Numbered from the stretch's first letter, positions 1 to 7,606 are shown. The stretch is DNA of 34,561 bases from Chloroflexi bacterium OHK40 (GCA_004367505.1 SFCB01000173.1:1-34561), one strand, 5' to 3'. The notes: generated by a model from the sequence alone, not told the origin. Numbers and translations are program-made.

Positions 1-484
1 GGGGATGAGCGGCCCGCCCGGCGCTCGGATGAGCGGGGGCCGTGGGAGGGCGCCGTCCGCGCCCAGGGTGGGGATGATCGACCCTCCCGCCGCTCCGGTG
101 ATGATCGCGGGTTGCGCGACTCTCCGCCCCGTTCCGACGACCGGATGCGACGTGAGGATGGCGCAACCCGATCCGCTGCGATCCAGGATCAGGGCGCCAC
201 GGCGGACAGCGCAGCCGTCTCGGAGCAGTTGCCAGCGCGTAGCGCCGGGCGTGCTCCAAGGGTGGTAGCCGTGACCCCGCGCGGGCGCAGTGCCTTTCGC
301 GTGCGGCCCGGAGGGCGGCCTAACTTCACCGTTCGCCCTCGACCCGCCGACGACGGCGACGACGCCTGACTGACCCTCTCTTCCGAACCGCGAACTGACG
401 GCCAAGAACGGTCGTACGACGACGCAGTGCGAGCTTCACAACCCGGATAGGGCTGCGTTCTCACATCCGGTGCGATAGTCCGGC
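1..484. other. Non-coding or unrecognised left edge
   Basis: I see no convincing gene here. The open frames are short, Arg/Pro-rich, have no ribosome binding site and resemble no family I know, so I treat them as GC-driven shadows. One inverted repeat is visible: a GGGTTGCGC arm near 109-117 pairs with GCGCAACCC at 161-169, with about 43 bases between, and the match continues outward to GATC on both sides with one extra base. It could be a remnant of a mobile element or a chance hairpin. Confidence 0.4.
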
Positions 485-892
485 TCAACCGAGCAGCATG
501 CGGTGGTCGACGGCCATGCAGCGATCCATGATCACGGTGAGCCCCGCGGCCCGTGCCATGGCCGCGGCCTCGTGGTGGATAACACCAAGCTGCATCCAGA
601 TCGCCCGCGCCCGGATCGCGATCGCAGCCGTGACGATGTCTGGTACATACTCGGGCCGTCGAAAGATCTGCACGATATCGACGGGCAGAGGTAGTTCGGT
701 GAGATTGGGGTAGGGCTCCTCGCCGAGCACGGGCTCGTGGAGTAGCGGGTTCACCGGGATGATCCGGTAGCCCTTTCGCTGCAGGTAACTTGCCACCCCG
801 TAGGACGGGCGGTCCGGGTTCGCGCTCAGCCCGACGATGGCAATCGTCTGCGCTGAGCGGAGCAGGCTCACGATCTCGGTTTCCTGGGCCAC
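485..892 (-). CDS. CoA-binding (Rossmann) domain protein, YccU-like
   Basis: This 135-residue protein is a stand-alone CoA-binding domain of the kind found at the front of succinyl-CoA synthetase alpha subunits. Residues about 17-33 (IAIVGLSANPDRPSYGV) form the first beta strand and the nucleotide-binding Gly-rich turn. The stretches IIPVNPLL, VDIVQIFRRPEYVPDIV and AIWMQLGV are the later Rossmann strands. The product should be a small cytosolic CoA binder; the exact substrate of this family is not established. I chose the GTG at 892 because AAAGGAG sits 5 bases upstream, whereas longer starts would run through that site. It is divergent from the cupredoxin gene and ends without a visible neighbour downstream. 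Confidence 0.88.
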   Translation of the reverse strand: MAQETEIVSLLRSAQTIAIVGLSANPDRPSYGVASYLQRKGYRIIPVNPLLHEPVLGEEPYPNLTELPLPVDIVQIFRRPEYVPDIVTAAIAIRARAIWMQLGVIHHEAAAMARAAGLTVIMDRCMAVDHRMLLG

Positions 893-1001
893 AGAGTCTC
901 CTTTTCGCATTCGTTTCACCCTCGCCTTTGCAAGGCCTGTTCCAGCGTACCACAGCGGTGATGAGCCCGGCGGTGAAAGCGGAGACCCCGGCGCGTCCAA
1001 C

Positions 1002-1029
1002 TTGACAACTGACAGGATGGTGCTATAAA
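1002..1029 (+). promoter_or_regulatory. Sigma-70-type promoter of the cupredoxin gene
   Basis: A perfect -35 hexamer TTGACA at 1002-1007 is followed after 16 bases by TATAAA at 1024-1029. The transcript would start near 1036 and leave a leader of about 57 bases before the ATG at 1093. A second AT-rich box (GATAAAAT) near 1049 could be an alternative -10. Confidence 0.6.
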
Positions 1030-1092
1030 TGAGCGTGGCCTGGCTCTTGTGATAAAATGCACCAGGTCCCTTGTAGTGCTAGGAAAGTCGTG

Positions 1093-1593
1093 ATGGAGAT
1101 GAACCTGCGGATGCTCAGGCTCGCCCTGCTGCTGGGTCTTGCGCTGATTCTCAGCGCCTGTGGCGGCAACAGCGGCGGCGCCAGCGGTGGCGGTGGCGCC
1201 GCCAGCGGTGGCGCCAGCGGTGGCGCAACCACGATCGAGATCGGGTCGGATGGTGAGAACCTGGCCTTCGACAAGACGGCGCTCACGGCGACCGCCGGCC
1301 AGCAGGTGACAGTGCGCTTCATTAACAACTCGGCTGTGCAGCAGCACAACTGGGTGCTCGTTCAGGGCGGCGAGGCTGAGGCTGCCGCCGTGGCGAACGG
1401 AGGGCTGACGGCTGGCGCTGCCGCCGAGTACCTCCCCGCCGATAAGGCCAACGTGCTTGCCCACACCGCTGTGCTCAACGGCGGCGAGACGGGCGAGGTG
1501 ACCTTCACCGCTCCGGCCGCCGGGAGCTACCTCTTCATCTGCACCGTCCCCGGCCACTACCCGCTCATGCAGGGTACGCTCACGGTGAGCTAA
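1093..1593 (+). CDS. Auracyanin-like blue-copper lipoprotein
   Basis: This is a 166-residue type I copper protein that probably shuttles electrons at the outer face of the membrane. Residues 1-22 are a lipoprotein signal peptide ending in a LSAC lipobox with Cys23 as the lipidated residue. A Gly/Ser linker (about 24-45) made of repeated GASGG-like units follows, then the cupredoxin barrel. The copper ligands are visible: His85 (QQHNW), Cys150, His155 and Met159 in CTVPGHYPLM. Auracyanins serve photosynthetic and respiratory electron transfer in Chloroflexales, which fits the taxonomic guess. The ATG at 1093 is preferred because AGGAAAG lies 5 bases upstream; an ATG two codons later is also possible. 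The gene has its own strong promoter and a terminator-like hairpin, so it is probably monocistronic. Confidence 0.88.
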   Translation: MEMNLRMLRLALLLGLALILSACGGNSGGASGGGGAASGGASGGATTIEIGSDGENLAFDKTALTATAGQQVTVRFINNSAVQQHNWVLVQGGEAEAAAVANGGLTAGAAAEYLPADKANVLAHTAVLNGGETGEVTFTAPAAGSYLFICTVPGHYPLMQGTLTVS

Positions 1594-1624
1594 CCGGTCC
1601 CACAGACCTTTATCGGTCGCGAGC

Positions 1625-1650
1625 GAGGGGCGCAGCAGGCTGCGCCCCTC
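1625..1650 (+). terminator. Terminator-like hairpin after the cupredoxin gene
   Basis: GAGGGGCGCAG at 1625-1635 pairs perfectly with CTGCGCCCCTC at 1640-1650 around a CAGG loop. The 11-bp stem lies 31 bases after the cupredoxin stop and is followed by TGTTGTG, a weak U-tract. Its sequence resembles the dispersed palindromes at 5267 and 20281, so it may be a repeat copy serving as a terminator. Confidence 0.6.
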
Positions 1651-1831
1651 TGTTGTGCCAACCATGGTGTGGAGCGTGGCCGTGATGCGGCGTTACGGGG
1701 CATTCGCGGATAGTGGCAGGTTGTGCGGGTTTGCCGGATGCTCCCGCTTCCTCGTATGCCGTGGCACGGAAGCGCGCGGCTGCCGATGGCGGCCTATCCC
1801 CTGTCCCCTGTTCCCTGGTTGTGCCTTGCAG

Positions 1832-1860
1832 TTGACACCACCCAGCCCTTAGACTACACT
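1832..1860 (+). promoter_or_regulatory. Promoter of the parA-membrane protein cluster
   Basis: TTGACA at 1832-1837 and TACACT at 1855-1860 are separated by exactly 17 bases. Transcription would start near 1867, leaving an untranslated leader of about 175 bases before the ATG at 2044. That leader contains the palindrome at 2003-2020. Confidence 0.65.
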
Positions 1861-2002
1861 GCACAACATTCACAGGCGGCGGGGAACGGCAGCGCCGCGG
1901 TGACGAAACCCACAGTGCTCGCTCGGCACGGACGCGGCTGGTTGCATCAGTGCCTGTTCTCCCTCTCTCTGGAGTCACAATGCTTTTCTGGCGCCTGGTA
2001 CA

Positions 2003-2020
2003 GACGCAGCACGCTGCGTC
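2003..2020. repeat. Palindromic repeat copy in the parA leader
   Basis: GACGCAGC and GCTGCGTC form an 8-bp inverted repeat around AC. The same core occurs at 5267-5294 and, degenerate, at 20281-20306. Here it is bracketed by direct repeats of GGCGCCTG followed by GTAC-like bases (from 1990 and from 2029), as if inserted. It lies 24 bases before the parA start and could fold in the mRNA near the ribosome binding region. Confidence 0.6.
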
Positions 2021-2043
2021 CACGCGGGGCGCCTGTACCGCAT

Positions 2044-3096
2044 ATGGGCCGCATCGTCGCCGTCACCAATCTGAAGGGCGGAATCGGTAAGACCACGACG
2101 GTGGTCAACGTCAGCGCGGGCCTCGCTCTCAAGGGCGCCCGCGTGCTCCTCGTGGACGTGGATGCCCAGGGGAACCTCTCCATGGCCCTCGGTGTGCGCC
2201 CGCGCCGGACCCTCTACGAGGTGCTCGTGGACGGGGCCCGCGCCACCGATTGCCTGACCGCTGTGCGCCCGAATCTCGACCTGCTCGCCGCCGATGAGTC
2301 GCTTCTGACGGCCCAGCCGACGATCGCGCGGCGCCCCGACTGGCCGCGGGTGCTGGAGCAGGCGCTGCGACCCTTGCGGGCCAGCTATGAGTTTATCTTC
2401 GTCGACTGCGGCGGGTCGCTCACGGTGCTGAACCTGAATGCGTTGAACGCCGCCAGTGATGTGATTGTGCCGACGACCGTCGAGCCCTTTTCGCTCAAGG
2501 GCCTGGAGATGCTGATTGCCCAGATCGGGCGCGTGAAGGGAAGCGCCGGGAGCCTGCGGGCGATCGTGCCAACCCTCTTCGACCCGCGCCGCCGCCAGTC
2601 GGTTGAGCTGCTGGGCGAGCTGCAGACGCGCTATGGCGATCTGGTGACGGCGCCTGTGCGGGTGAATGTGCGGCTCTCCGAGTCGTCGGCGCTCGGCAAA
2701 ACGATCTACGAGTACGATCCGCGCTCGCGTGGGGCGATCGACTACGCGCAGTTGGTGGAGCATTTGAGCGCGCTCTGGGGTTTTGCGCCCCAGGCTGCCC
2801 CGGCGCCCGCGCCCATGCCTGCCATACCCCAGACCACCCGAGCGCCTGAGCCCATCCCTGCGGCACCTCAGCCCCAGCCGTCCGTGGAAGCGCGCCCCCA
2901 GCCGCCACTGCTGGAGCAGGTCCAGCCGGTGTCGGCTCCGGCGCCAGTTGTGACCGGCGCGGGGAACATGCTCTCGCTGAGCTGCCCTAACTGTGGTGGC
3001 CCGCTCCGTCGCGCTACTGTGGCTGGCTACCGGGTGGCCTACTGCGACACGTGCAAGTATCGTCGGCAGGAGTTGGCCGCCGGTGGGCGTCGCTAG
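2044..3096 (+). CDS. ParA/MinD-family ATPase with C-terminal zinc ribbon
   Basis: The 350-residue protein opens with the deviant Walker A motif KGGIGKTT (residues 11-18), followed by VLLVDVDAQGN (Walker A') and FIFVDCGG (Walker B), so it is a ParA-type ATPase of the partition and positioning family. A Pro/Ala/Gln-rich linker occupies about 250-305. The C-terminus carries a four-Cys zinc ribbon (C314, C317, C334, C337), which ordinary ParA proteins lack. No parB or parS-like site is next to it. It is the first gene of a cluster with two membrane proteins (26-base gap), which suggests positioning or regulation of a membrane complex rather than chromosome partition. The ATG at 2044 gives the correct ParA N-terminus, but it has no clear ribosome binding site. 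Confidence 0.9.
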   Translation: MGRIVAVTNLKGGIGKTTTVVNVSAGLALKGARVLLVDVDAQGNLSMALGVRPRRTLYEVLVDGARATDCLTAVRPNLDLLAADESLLTAQPTIARRPDWPRVLEQALRPLRASYEFIFVDCGGSLTVLNLNALNAASDVIVPTTVEPFSLKGLEMLIAQIGRVKGSAGSLRAIVPTLFDPRRRQSVELLGELQTRYGDLVTAPVRVNVRLSESSALGKTIYEYDPRSRGAIDYAQLVEHLSALWGFAPQAAPAPAPMPAIPQTTRAPEPIPAAPQPQPSVEARPQPPLLEQVQPVSAPAPVVTGAGNMLSLSCPNCGGPLRRATVAGYRVAYCDTCKYRRQELAAGGRR

Positions 3097-3122
3097 CCGG
3101 TCTACCCCTGTACGGGCGCTGG

Positions 3123-4520
3123 ATGGTGCGCCCCCGCTTCTCTTGTACCTCTGCGGCGCGACTCGTGGAACCATACGCGATACCTGAGGCGGATCGAGAA
3201 CTCCGCCGTGAGCCATCGGCGCGTCACGCAGGTGCTGATCTGCTCGCCGCGCTGGCACTCGGTCTGGCCTTGCTCGCTGGCCTAGCTCTGGCCTGGCTGG
3301 TGCGTGATGCGCCGCTCGCGCCGCTGCGCGCCCGCGAGTTGCTCCGCGCCGATGCGCTTACAGCGCTGATACTGATCGTTGCGGCGGGCCATGGACTTGC
3401 CGATCTGGCGCACGGCACCGGGCGGCCCCGCCGAACTGCCACGGCGGTAGTGGTTACCGGCGTGGCTGCCGCCATGGACCACCTGGGGCTGGCCGGGGTG
3501 ATGCTGCTCGTGGCCGCGTGGCTGCGGGCGGCCCGGCCCGGCCCGGCCCGCGTATGGCTGCCCGGCACGCTGCCGGCGCTCTGCACCGCTGCGGGCCTGG
3601 CGCTCACGGGGGTCGTGAGTGGCGAGTGGCGCTTCGGCGCTCCGCTAGCGGGCGCCGGCCTCAATAGCGCCAGCTTCGCACTGCTACTGATCGGCCTGCT
3701 GCTCGGGTTGGACGCGGGGGCGCTGCCGCGCCGCCGGCCTCCTGTAGGCGACCCGCTGGTGGCGCTCGGCTGCCTGTACGGGCTCCTGCGGCTCTACAGC
3801 CTCGGCCCCTGGAACCTGGGCTGGCTCGCTGCGGCGATGCTGCTCGGTGCGGCGGTCGCCCTGTGGTCGGCCTGGGAGGCAGCGGCGGCCCCGGCCCCGG
3901 CGGCCGGGCCCTGGCTGGCGCTCTTTATGGGTGGGCTGGCCCTCGTGGGCGCGGGCCTGGGCTCGGGTGCCGGGCTCACCCTTGCGGGCTATACCCTGCT
4001 CCTGCGCCCGGTGGTGCAGCTCGGGTCTGCGCCGCCAGCGCCCCCGGGGCGGGCTAGCTGGCTACTGGCCACCGCTGTTCCGCTCAGCGGGCCCTTCGTG
4101 GCGGCGTGGATGGCTGTCGCCGCTGCGGTTGCGGGCGGCCTGACGCTGCTGGCGGCCGTCGTCTGGGCGGCGGCATTGCTCGCCGCGCTGCCGCCCCTGC
4201 GGCTGGCTCGGGCGGTGCCGGCGCCGGGCAGGCCCAACGGCGATTTGCAGGCGGTGCTCGCGGCGGCCCTGAGCCTCGCGCTTGGCGCCGGTTCGCCGGC
4301 CGTGGTCGGGCTGCTGTTGCGACCACTCGTGGCGCAGTTGCAGGGTGGGCTGACGCCCTTCGGCGAGTTGGAGCTCTGGCCCTGGGCCGGACTGATCGCC
4401 TACGATGCGGCGCGGCAGCCGGTGGCTACGCTGCCCTCGATCGCGCTGCTGGCCCTGATGGCAGTGCTGGCCGCGCTCTGCTGGGTGGCGCTGCGGCTCG
4501 GCGCCCTGCGGCGGCCCTGA
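3123..4520 (+). CDS. Polytopic membrane protein, lysine-free, unknown function
   Basis: I do not recognise this protein with confidence. It is about 465 residues, almost entirely Leu/Ala/Gly/Val, with roughly 12-14 predicted membrane segments separated by short Arg/Pro loops. The segment ATAVPLSGPFVAAWMA loosely recalls the LP(x)GF(x)xKW region of complex I antiporter-like subunits (NuoL/M/N), but the Lys residues those proteins use for proton transfer are absent: there is no Lys in the whole protein. The start is uncertain: the ATG at 3123 and the GTG at 3165 both lack a clear Shine-Dalgarno. It follows parA closely and is separated by 5 bases from the next membrane gene, so the three are probably one operon. 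Confidence 0.7.
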   Translation: MVRPRFSCTSAARLVEPYAIPEADRELRREPSARHAGADLLAALALGLALLAGLALAWLVRDAPLAPLRARELLRADALTALILIVAAGHGLADLAHGTGRPRRTATAVVVTGVAAAMDHLGLAGVMLLVAAWLRAARPGPARVWLPGTLPALCTAAGLALTGVVSGEWRFGAPLAGAGLNSASFALLLIGLLLGLDAGALPRRRPPVGDPLVALGCLYGLLRLYSLGPWNLGWLAAAMLLGAAVALWSAWEAAAAPAPAAGPWLALFMGGLALVGAGLGSGAGLTLAGYTLLLRPVVQLGSAPPAPPGRASWLLATAVPLSGPFVAAWMAVAAAVAGGLTLLAAVVWAAALLAALPPLRLARAVPAPGRPNGDLQAVLAAALSLALGAGSPAVVGLLLRPLVAQLQGGLTPFGELELWPWAGLIAYDAARQPVATLPSIALLALMAVLAALCWVALRLGALRRP

Positions 4521-4525
4521 CGCCC

Positions 4526-5203
4526 GTGGGGGAGCTGCTCGGCGCGATCGGGCTGGCCTGGCCCCGCCTGCTGCTCTACCCCGGGGGGCTCTTCGCCGTT
4601 GTGGCGGCACACCTGCTCGGGGCCTGGCTGCGACGTTGCGCCGGGAGCCCGGTTCCTGCGATGGCTCTCCCAGGCCCTGCCACGCTGTGCCACGCGGTGG
4701 GAACCCTGGCGCTGCTAGCGCTGCTGCCGCTCGCGCCCGCCCGGAGTGTGCCCTTCGGCCTCGATCTGTTCATGGCCCTTGGATTGCTGGAGTGGCCCTA
4801 CCTGGCGCGTAGGGCCTCGCGTGAGCGGGTGCTGCGCGCGTATCTGCCGCTGATCGTCGCCACGACCGCGCTGGCGACGGCTACAGGAAGTGTTGAGCTC
4901 ACGGCGCTGCTGCGGGTGCCAGCCAGCCCGCAGGGCCAGGCGCTGCTCGCGGGAGGGACGGCCCTCTGGCTGCTGGCCCTCCGGCGGCTGCTCACCGATG
5001 CGTCTGGCGGCGTCGCGGATGATCTGCGCGCGCTTGGTTTGCTGCTCGTTGCCGCGCTCCCGGTGCTCGGCGCGCTGGCGTCGTTGCTGGAGGCGATCCT
5101 CCCGGGGCCGCTGGCGGGGTGGCTGCTGCCGCCCGCCGCGATGCTGATCTGCGCGCTTGCGCTGGGGGGGATGATGCGGGCCGCGCGAGGCCGGGCGTGT
5201 TAA
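4526..5203 (+). CDS. Second lysine-free membrane protein of the parA cluster
   Basis: A 225-residue hydrophobic protein with about 6-7 membrane segments and no recognised domain. The N-terminal WPRLLLYPGGLF and the later LDLFMALGLLEWPYLARRA faintly resemble the NuoH/HycD type of complex I and hydrogenase membrane subunits; this is a weak eye-level resemblance, not an assignment. It also contains no Lys. The start GTG at 4526 lies 5 bases after the previous stop, which implies translational coupling. The frame stays open far upstream, but that part overlaps the preceding gene and is not hydrophobic. Confidence 0.62.
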   Translation: MGELLGAIGLAWPRLLLYPGGLFAVVAAHLLGAWLRRCAGSPVPAMALPGPATLCHAVGTLALLALLPLAPARSVPFGLDLFMALGLLEWPYLARRASRERVLRAYLPLIVATTALATATGSVELTALLRVPASPQGQALLAGGTALWLLALRRLLTDASGGVADDLRALGLLLVAALPVLGALASLLEAILPGPLAGWLLPPAAMLICALALGGMMRAARGRAC

Positions 5204-5229
5204 ACGGCTGCGGTGCGGTGCGCGAACGG

Positions 5230-5249
5230 ATGGGGATGGATGGGGATGG
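5230..5249. repeat. 10-bp tandem duplication next to the palindrome
   Basis: ATGGGGATGG occurs twice head to tail, 17 bases before the palindromic repeat. A similar ATGGGGAT precedes the copy at 20281 by about 45 bases, so it may belong to a longer degenerate repeat unit. Confidence 0.5.
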
Positions 5250-5266
5250 CGACGCCGGAGACGCGG

Positions 5267-5294
5267 GTAGGGACGCAGCACGCTGCGTCCCTAC
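5267..5294. repeat. Palindromic repeat, most complete copy
   Basis: Two perfect 13-base arms (GTAGGGACGCAGC and its complement) surround a 2-base AC centre. It sits in the 179-base gap between the converging membrane-protein gene (+) and the 5383-6009 gene (-), where it could act as a bidirectional terminator. The core is shared with 2003-2020 and 20281-20306. Confidence 0.75.
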
Positions 5295-5382
5295 CAGGGC
5301 CGCGATGGGTGAACCGGGGCGTGGGGGTAGCTGCTGGCGGATGGGTGCGGCTGGTGCCGCTACCGACGCTCGCGGCTGGTGG

Positions 5383-6009
5383 TCAGGCTGCGTCCACGCT
5401 GCGGTAGCCACCCCGGCCACGGGGGGTGAAGGAGTCGGCGAGGTTGGCGATGATCGCGCTGGCGAGCTGCATCTCCACGCGCAAAACACTCCGCAGGCTC
5501 TGGATATCGCGGTCGGGCCACTGTTCGAAGAGGTCGGAGACGGTGCTGCTTACCAGCTGGACATAATCGAGCTGAAGGCGCTGGCCGGCGTTCGAATAGA
5601 CCCGGCGCACCTCAACGGCGATAGGCTCCATCTCGGCGGCCTCAGCGGGGTAGTAGCGTTGGAAGGCATTCTGCACCGCGCGCTGGAACATCCGCACAAG
5701 CTCGGCGTCGCTGCGCTCGGGCTGGCCGATCACCGTGGCAGTATAGGTCCAGCTCAGATCGAGCGGCTCGATCGGCAGATCACGGCCCTCGGCGATCAGC
5801 TGATGTACCGGCGACCAGGTGAAGCTCAGATCGAGCCAGGGCGGCATATTCTCATTGCTCATGGGCTCATCGTGCTCGGGGAAGAGCTCCACCTTGCAGG
5901 TGCGGTCGTGGGTTGCGGGGATCACGCTCTCAATAAAGGCGTGCTCGTGCAATCCCACGGCGAGCCAGGCATCCTCGAGCCCCGTTATCAGGTCGTCGTA
6001 CGTTAGCAT
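5383..6009 (-). CDS. Conserved-looking protein of unknown function, 208 residues
   Basis: I do not recognise this protein. It looks soluble and acidic, without signal peptide or membrane segments. The N-terminal MLTYDDLITGLEDAWLAVGL reads like a helical domain. The C-terminal third (about 130-195) is helical and amphipathic with many Leu/Val/Gln, possibly a coiled coil. The start ATG at 6009 is supported by GGGAG 7 bases upstream and by a promoter at 6042-6070. It converges on the membrane-protein cluster and is followed, on the other side of its own promoter, by the end of ada; it is not obviously co-transcribed with either. Confidence 0.75.
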   Translation of the reverse strand: MLTYDDLITGLEDAWLAVGLHEHAFIESVIPATHDRTCKVELFPEHDEPMSNENMPPWLDLSFTWSPVHQLIAEGRDLPIEPLDLSWTYTATVIGQPERSDAELVRMFQRAVQNAFQRYYPAEAAEMEPIAVEVRRVYSNAGQRLQLDYVQLVSSTVSDLFEQWPDRDIQSLRSVLRVEMQLASAIIANLADSFTPRGRGGYRSVDAA

Positions 6010-6041
6010 CCCGTGCTCCCGCGGTCGCCGTTCGTCGCGCT

Positions 6042-6070
6042 ATTGTACCGCCAACGGCCCGGTGGGGCAA
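6042..6070 (-). promoter_or_regulatory. Probable promoter of the 5383-6009 gene
   Basis: On the minus strand TTGCCC (6070-6065) is followed after 17 bases by TACAAT (6047-6042), about 33 bases before the ATG. Confidence 0.5.
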
Positions 6071-6207
6071 CCGCCCGTCGGGTGGGGCGGAAAGGTGCCA
6101 CCTCCCGTCATTCTGCACCCTTTTCTGCCGGTAGTACGCTTCCCAAACCATCCTGTGCCGGGCGATGTGGGGCGGCACGGGGTGGCCGCGCGGGTCTCAT
6201 CGAGCCG

Positions 6208-7269
6208 TCAGGAGTGGTCGCCGGCAAGGGAGCTCGCCGCCTCGCGCTCCAGCAGCGCCTGCTTGCGGGCCGTGCCCCAGCGGTAGCCGCTGAGATCGCC
6301 GTCACCGCGCACCACGCGGTGGCATGGCACCGCCACGGCAAGCCGATTGGCGGCGCACGCCTGCGCTACGGCCCGCGCCGCGCCCGGCTGGCCAATGCGA
6401 GCGGCCACCTCGCTGTAGCTCGCGGTGTGGCCAGCGGGGATCGTGCGCAGGGCGGCCCAGACCCGCCGCTGAAAGGCGGTGCCCTGGATGTCGAGGGGAA
6501 GATCGAGGCCTTGCGCGGGCGCCTCGATCAGAGCCAGCACCCGGGCCACGGTTTCGTCGAAGGTGGTGTCGCCGGAGGCGAGTGCGGCGTTGGGGAAGCG
6601 AGCCACAAGCCGTGCCTGGAGTTGCTCGGCGCTCTCGCCGAACTCGATCGCGCAGATCCCCCGGGTGGTGGCGGCCACCAGCACCGGGCCGAGGTAAGAA
6701 TCGGCAACGGCGTAGCGAATGTGCTCGCCCTCTGCGCCGGCGCGGTAGGCTCCGGGCGTCATCCCGAGTGGCGCGCTGGACCCGTAGGCGGCGCTGGTGG
6801 AGCCGTAACCGGCTGCGAAAATCGCTTCCGTCACACTGTCGGCGGCGCGCAGGCTCTGGCGCAGGCGCTCCTCGCGGCGCGCCCGGCCGTACTCAGCGGG
6901 GGTGACACCCGTTGTGGCCTTGAAGACGCGGTGAAAGTGGAAGGGGCTCAGGCCCGCCGCGTCGGCGAGCTCGCGCAGGGTGGGCAGTTCGGGCGCGGCC
7001 TCGATCAGCGCGCATGCGCGAGCCACGGCCTCGGCCTGTGGTCGCTCGCCGCCCCGGGGGAGACAGCGTTTGCAGGGGCGCAGGCCTGCCTCCTCGGCGG
7101 CCTCCGGCGTGGTGAAGTAGCGCACATGGTCGCGGCGCGGCGTGCGCGACGAGCAGCCCGGCCGGCAGTAGATCCCCGTAGTGATCACGCCGAACAGGAA
7201 GGCCCCATCGGCTCCACGATCGCGGGCGACCACTGCCGCCCAGCGCGCGTCGTCGGTTGTATACTGCAT
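6208..7269 (-). CDS. ada: Ada: DNA alkylation repair and AraC-type regulator
   Basis: A full-length 353-residue Ada protein. It removes alkyl groups from phosphotriesters and O6-alkylguanine in DNA and, once methylated, activates its regulon. The N-terminal domain shows the four zinc Cys: C35 and C39 (YCRPGC), C66 and C69 (PCKRC). The AraC-type helix-turn-helix region follows at about 85-170 (LRELADAAGLSPFHFHRVF, then VTEAIFAAGYGSTSAAY). The C-terminal methyltransferase has the PCHRV active site with Cys at about 316. The ATG at 7269 has AGGAG 7 bases upstream; longer starts run into non-conserved sequence. A TATGAT box about 30 bases upstream may be the -10. It is transcribed alone, downstream of the hairpin-rich gap after ppdK. 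No alkA or alkB lies nearby. Confidence 0.95.
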   Translation of the reverse strand: MQYTTDDARWAAVVARDRGADGAFLFGVITTGIYCRPGCSSRTPRRDHVRYFTTPEAAEEAGLRPCKRCLPRGGERPQAEAVARACALIEAAPELPTLRELADAAGLSPFHFHRVFKATTGVTPAEYGRARREERLRQSLRAADSVTEAIFAAGYGSTSAAYGSSAPLGMTPGAYRAGAEGEHIRYAVADSYLGPVLVAATTRGICAIEFGESAEQLQARLVARFPNAALASGDTTFDETVARVLALIEAPAQGLDLPLDIQGTAFQRRVWAALRTIPAGHTASYSEVAARIGQPGAARAVAQACAANRLAVAVPCHRVVRGDGDLSGYRWGTARKQALLEREAASSLAGDHS

Positions 7270-7426
7270 CTCAGTGCTCCTGGCGTCAAGCCTTCGTTCT
7301 GGAGCATCATACCCGGGCGCGCGGCGGGGCGCCACCGGCGGCTTGCGCAGTTATTCGGGGTCGTGGACCGGGCTGGGCAGCTCCAGTTGGATAGCGCCGG
7401 GCTCCCGGAGCCCCGCAGTGATGGGA

Positions 7427-7460
7427 GAAGCCCCCTCGCCCGGATGGACGAGGAGGCTTC
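7427..7460. repeat. Imperfect hairpin between ppdK and ada
   Basis: Twelve-base arms (7427-7438 and 7449-7460, GAAGCC...CTCG against CGAG...GGCTTC) pair with a single C-A mismatch around a 10-base loop. It lacks a U-tract on either strand. It is one of three hairpins in the 337-base gap. Confidence 0.55.
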
Positions 7461-7508
7461 TACATCGGCTCACGTCCGGCGTGATACTGGGTAGCGGCGA
7501 GGAGGCGC

Positions 7509-7529
7509 GGAGGGGCCGCAGGCCCCTCC
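7509..7529. repeat. Perfect 9-bp GC hairpin after ppdK
   Basis: GGAGGGGCC and GGCCCCTCC flank a GCA loop. It lies downstream of ppdK on the minus strand and could stop or stabilise that transcript. Confidence 0.6.
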
Positions 7530-7550
7530 ACACTACCCCTCCTTGCGCTC

Positions 7551-7569
7551 GATCAAACAGGGTTTGATC
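7551..7569 (-). terminator. First hairpin after ppdK
   Basis: GATCAAAC and GTTTGATC form a perfect 8-bp stem around AGG, 38 bases after the ppdK stop. The following minus-strand sequence is not U-rich, so the terminator function is uncertain. Confidence 0.4.
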
Positions 7570-7606
7570 GGGTGATCGCACTGGTCGGGGCGCGGCCCCA
7601 GCGTAA

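Noticed and set aside
1975-3258. Long minus-strand frame opposite parA
   Set aside because: Arg/His-rich shadow; parA has Walker motifs on the plus strand.
3123-5203. Assigning the membrane pair as NuoN/NuoH complex I subunits
   Set aside because: The resemblance is limited to short hydrophobic stretches and the essential Lys residues are missing, so the names would be unjustified.
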